Assembly (NCBI GenBank): GCA_023395515.1
Contig: JAEWZB010000090.1
Location: 1-15,035, forward strand
Source of the DNA: Bacillota bacterium
Lineage (GTDB): Bacteria; Bacillota; Syntrophomonadia; Syntrophomonadales; Syntrophomonadaceae
Direction of reading: 5' to 3'
DNA: 15,035 bases
Shown here: positions 13,419 through 15,035 of the stretch, piece after piece
How positions within the stretch are numbered: the first letter of the stretch is position 1
Layout: every line of letters begins with the position of its first letter
Notes under the pieces: generated by a model
What the model was told of the DNA's origin: nothing
The model's database searches: none
Seen by the model: the letters and a program-made list of their open reading frames with translations, nothing else
Position numbers and translations under genes: made by a program

Positions 13419-14495
13419 TTATAAAGATTTTATTTTACTTGCCACTAAATCGCCCATTTGGACAGTATCAAGTATTTTCAGGCCTGGTTCTGCTAAATCA
13501 GGAGTACGGTAACCTTCCTGTAAAACACTATGCACAGCCTTTTCAATCAACTGGGCTTCTTCTTCTAAATTAAAAGAAAATCTTAACATTAAAGCTGCCG
13601 ATAATATAGTTGCCAAAGGATTAGCCTTCTTTTGTCCGGCTATATCAGGAGCACTGCCGTGAGAAGGCTCATAAAGACTAACCTCTCCACCAATAGAAGC
13701 ACTGGCTAACATGCCGATGGAACCAGTTAACATAGCCGCTTCATCAGTTAAAATATCCCCAAACATGTTTTCCGTAACAATTACGTCAAATTGCAACGGA
13801 TTTCTAATCAACTGCATGGCACAATTATCTACATACATATGAGTAGTTTCCACATCAGGATATTCCTTAGCTAAATCCATAACTACTTCACGCCATAAAC
13901 GGGAAGTTTCTATAACATTAGCTTTATCTACCGAACATAATTTATTTTTTCTTTTGCGAGCCGCATCATATGCGAAGCGTACAATACGTTCTATTTCATA
14001 AGTAGAATAACTTAACAAATCAGTAGCCTTTTGGCCCCCATCCGCAGTCTTTTCCCGGGTTTTTTCGCCAAAATAAAGGCCCCCGGTTAATTCCCGCACT
14101 ACTAAGATATCTACCCCTTTAATAACTTCTTCCTTAATGGTAGAAGCATGTTCTAAGCCCGGAAATAGCAAACAAGGTCTAAGGTTAGCAAATAAGCCTA
14201 ACTCTTTACGCAGAGGTAATAGACCTCCTACTTCGGGACGTAGATGAACCGGCAGTTCCTCCCATTTCGGTCCTCCTATAGCCCCTAAAAGAATAGCATC
14301 TGATTTCTGACAAAGCTCTAAAGTTGCTTCCGGCAGAGGGTGACCTTTCACGTCATAAGCTGCTCCCCCTACTAAAGCTTCAGTATATTCAAACTTATGC
14401 CCAAATCTCTCACTTATAGCCTCCAAAGCTTTTATAGCTTCAGGAACGATTTCTACTCCTATACCATCACCCGGAAGTACCGCAATTTTATACAA
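13419..14495 (-). CDS. leuB: 3-isopropylmalate / 3-methylmalate dehydrogenase
   Basis: This 358-residue LeuB has the usual length and the decarboxylating dehydrogenase layout: VLPGDGIGVEIVPEA (6-20), NLRP (104-107), RELTGGLYFGE (134-144), SVDKANVIETS (188-198), VDNCAMQLI (222-230), and the metal-binding GDILTDEAAMLTGSIGML (246-263). EPSHGSAPDIAGQ (276-288) fits NAD binding. It oxidises and decarboxylates 3-isopropylmalate for leucine, and probably 3-methylmalate for isoleucine, since cimA follows three bases later. The start is TTG, with AAAGGGTG upstream. LeuC and LeuD are expected in the pathway but are not in the window. A 305-bp inverted-repeat element and a probable IS end lie directly upstream, and no strong promoter for leuB was found there. 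Confidence 0.95.
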   Translation of the reverse strand: MYKIAVLPGDGIGVEIVPEAIKALEAISERFGHKFEYTEALVGGAAYDVKGHPLPEATLELCQKSDAILLGAIGGPKWEELPVHLRPEVGGLLPLRKELGLFANLRPCLLFPGLEHASTIKEEVIKGVDILVVRELTGGLYFGEKTREKTADGGQKATDLLSYSTYEIERIVRFAYDAARKRKNKLCSVDKANVIETSRLWREVVMDLAKEYPDVETTHMYVDNCAMQLIRNPLQFDVIVTENMFGDILTDEAAMLTGSIGMLASASIGGEVSLYEPSHGSAPDIAGQKKANPLATILSAALMLRFSFNLEEEAQLIEKAVHSVLQEGYRTPDLAEPGLKILDTVQMGDLVASKIKSL

Positions 14496-14540
14496 TAAAC
14501 TTCACCCTTTCTGGTTTTACTTATGAGTTATCGCTCGTTA

Positions 14541-14845
14541 GTTGAATGTATAAATATTTCGTCGCCAAGACTCCGCATGGGTACCCATAGGGCATAACGA
14601 TGCTCCCTCACGGTCGCCACTAGGGACAAAACACCATCCGCTCAGCTTCGAGTCGAAAGGGGTACCGGGCCAAATGCGCATCCGTGCTCAGTGGCCCGCT
14701 CGCAACCTTAATGGTAAGCGATAGCGAACATCGGGAGTGCCGGTAACGGCCCCATCCTTGGGCTCGCCCCCTTTCGACTCTTCGGTTTCGCGGGGTGTTT
14801 CTACCATGCTACGTCAAACGGCTCCTACATATTTATACATTCAAC
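14541..14845. mobile_element. 305-bp GC-rich element with 17-bp terminal inverted repeats (MITE-like)
   Basis: GTTGAATGTATAAATAT at 14541-14557 is repeated exactly in inverted form at 14829-14845. Between them GC is about 59% (hand count, 14561-14820), against an AT-rich surround. Nested inverted repeats lie inside: GAGTCGAAAGGGG (14650-14662) with its complement (14768-14780), and CGGGCCA (14666-14672) with TGGCCCG (14692-14698). A 12-bp palindrome ATGGGTACCCAT lies at 14577-14588. No convincing gene and no clear target duplication is seen. It could be a non-autonomous transposable element or a structured RNA. The leuB TTG lies 45 bp beyond its left end. Confidence 0.5.
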
Positions 14846-14881
14846 AGGGAATATTAGATTTTTTAAAAAACAGTATATTAA

Positions 14882-14905
14882 AAAAATCAGCGTAATCTGC
14901 GTTTA
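14882..14905. repeat. Short dispersed motif AATCAGCGTAATCTGCG
   Basis: The motif AAAAATCAGCGTAATCTGCG lies between the inverted-repeat element and the IS-like end. A related copy (AAAAATCAGCGTTAATC) occurs at 795-810 in the fixX-etfB gap. Both sit in places that also look like repeat insertions. Confidence 0.35.
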
Positions 14906-14945
14906 GTACCAGGCCAGACTGTCCGAAAACTCAACTTTTTTTGAA

Positions 14946-14974
14946 TTGGACGTATCAATTTTGCAGTATATAAC
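14946..14974 (+). promoter_or_regulatory. Sigma-A promoter pointing off the right edge
   Basis: TTGGAC (14946-14951) and TATAAC (14969-14974) are separated by 17 bp on the plus strand. It lies about 50 bp before the candidate ATG at 15023. A small hairpin, CCCCA/TGGGG (14994-15014), lies between the promoter and the ATG and includes the GGGGG ribosome site. Confidence 0.5.
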
Positions 14975-15022
14975 AATATTACTGATCGAATTACCCCAAA
15001 ATAAAAAAATGGGGGCTATCTT

Positions 15023-15035
15023 ATGCTAATTGTTC
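15023..15035 (+). CDS. Start of an open frame, possibly a transposase (partial)
   Basis: Only four codons are visible (ATG then CTA ATT GTT, giving MLIV). The ATG is preceded by GGGGGC with a 6-nt spacer. Identity cannot be read from this fragment. The upstream IS-like end suggests a transposase, but this is inference. Confidence 0.25.

Larger units (their letters stand above)
14912..15035 (+). mobile_element. Probable insertion-sequence end, cut by the window edge
   Basis: The AT-rich segment beginning near GACTGTCCGAAAACT looks like an IS left end. It contains a strong promoter, then an open frame beginning at 15023, as in many IS elements. I see no matching right terminal repeat because the window ends. 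The family is not determined; an IS1182-like element is one possibility, from memory only. Confidence 0.3.

Noticed and set aside
14650..14780. T-box leader for leuB (a GGGGTACCGGG stretch is present)
   Set aside because: The motif does not match the T-box sequence, is on the plus strand while leuB is on the minus strand, and no terminator/antiterminator is placed before leuB.
14688..14807. 39-codon minus-strand open frame starting MVETPRETEE
   Set aside because: It has no ribosome site, lies in an inverted-repeat-rich GC-rich element where chance frames are expected, and resembles no family I know.

Overview
The window looks like chromosome from a low-to-moderate-GC anaerobic Clostridia-type Firmicute, perhaps a Peptococcaceae/Syntrophomonadaceae relative (inference). 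The basis is AGGAGG-type ribosome binding sites, frequent TTG/GTG starts, sigma-A and sigma-H-like promoters, an acyl-CoA dehydrogenase beside a FixABCX-type electron-transfer module, and citramalate synthase beside leuB. All genes but one (7519-8076, plus an open frame cut by the right edge) are on the minus strand, so transcription runs mostly right to left.

Right to left: 14846-15035 carries a probable insertion-sequence end with its own promoter and the start of an open frame. 14541-14845 is a GC-rich (about 59% by hand count), gene-free element bounded by a perfect 17-bp inverted repeat. leuB and cimA (14495-11805) form a two-gene unit ending in a strong terminator; with LeuCD they would make 2-ketobutyrate from pyruvate for isoleucine, and LeuB also serves leucine synthesis. 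A promoter and a roughly 150-nt structured leader precede a sugar-phosphate nucleotidyltransferase (11526-10462), which ends in a perfect terminator. Next comes a six-TM chemoreceptor (10229-8688) with a sigma-H-like promoter, then a small divergent ferredoxin (8509-8234).

A small membrane-anchored protein (7519-8076, plus strand) is divergent from a BaiN/HI0933-type flavoprotein (7355-6111) and convergent with the ferredoxin. A MoxR ATPase and VWA-domain pair (5997-3891) has a near-consensus sigma-A promoter. The left end is an electron-transfer operon: acyl-CoA dehydrogenase, fixC, fixX, etfB/fixA and, off the left edge, presumably etfA/fixB. It probably moves electrons between an acyl-CoA, NADH or ferredoxin, and menaquinone, possibly by flavin-based bifurcation. 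A sigma-H-like promoter lies upstream.

Four signals are not explained by the genes. (1) Four 7-bp-period arrays sit directly after minus-strand stop codons; they read GTRANNN and put stops in all three frames. (2) The 305-bp inverted-repeat element lies upstream of leuB. (3) The nucleotidyltransferase has a structured leader. (4) Two sigma-H-like promoters have identical 17-nt spacing. No rRNA, tRNA or CRISPR was seen.
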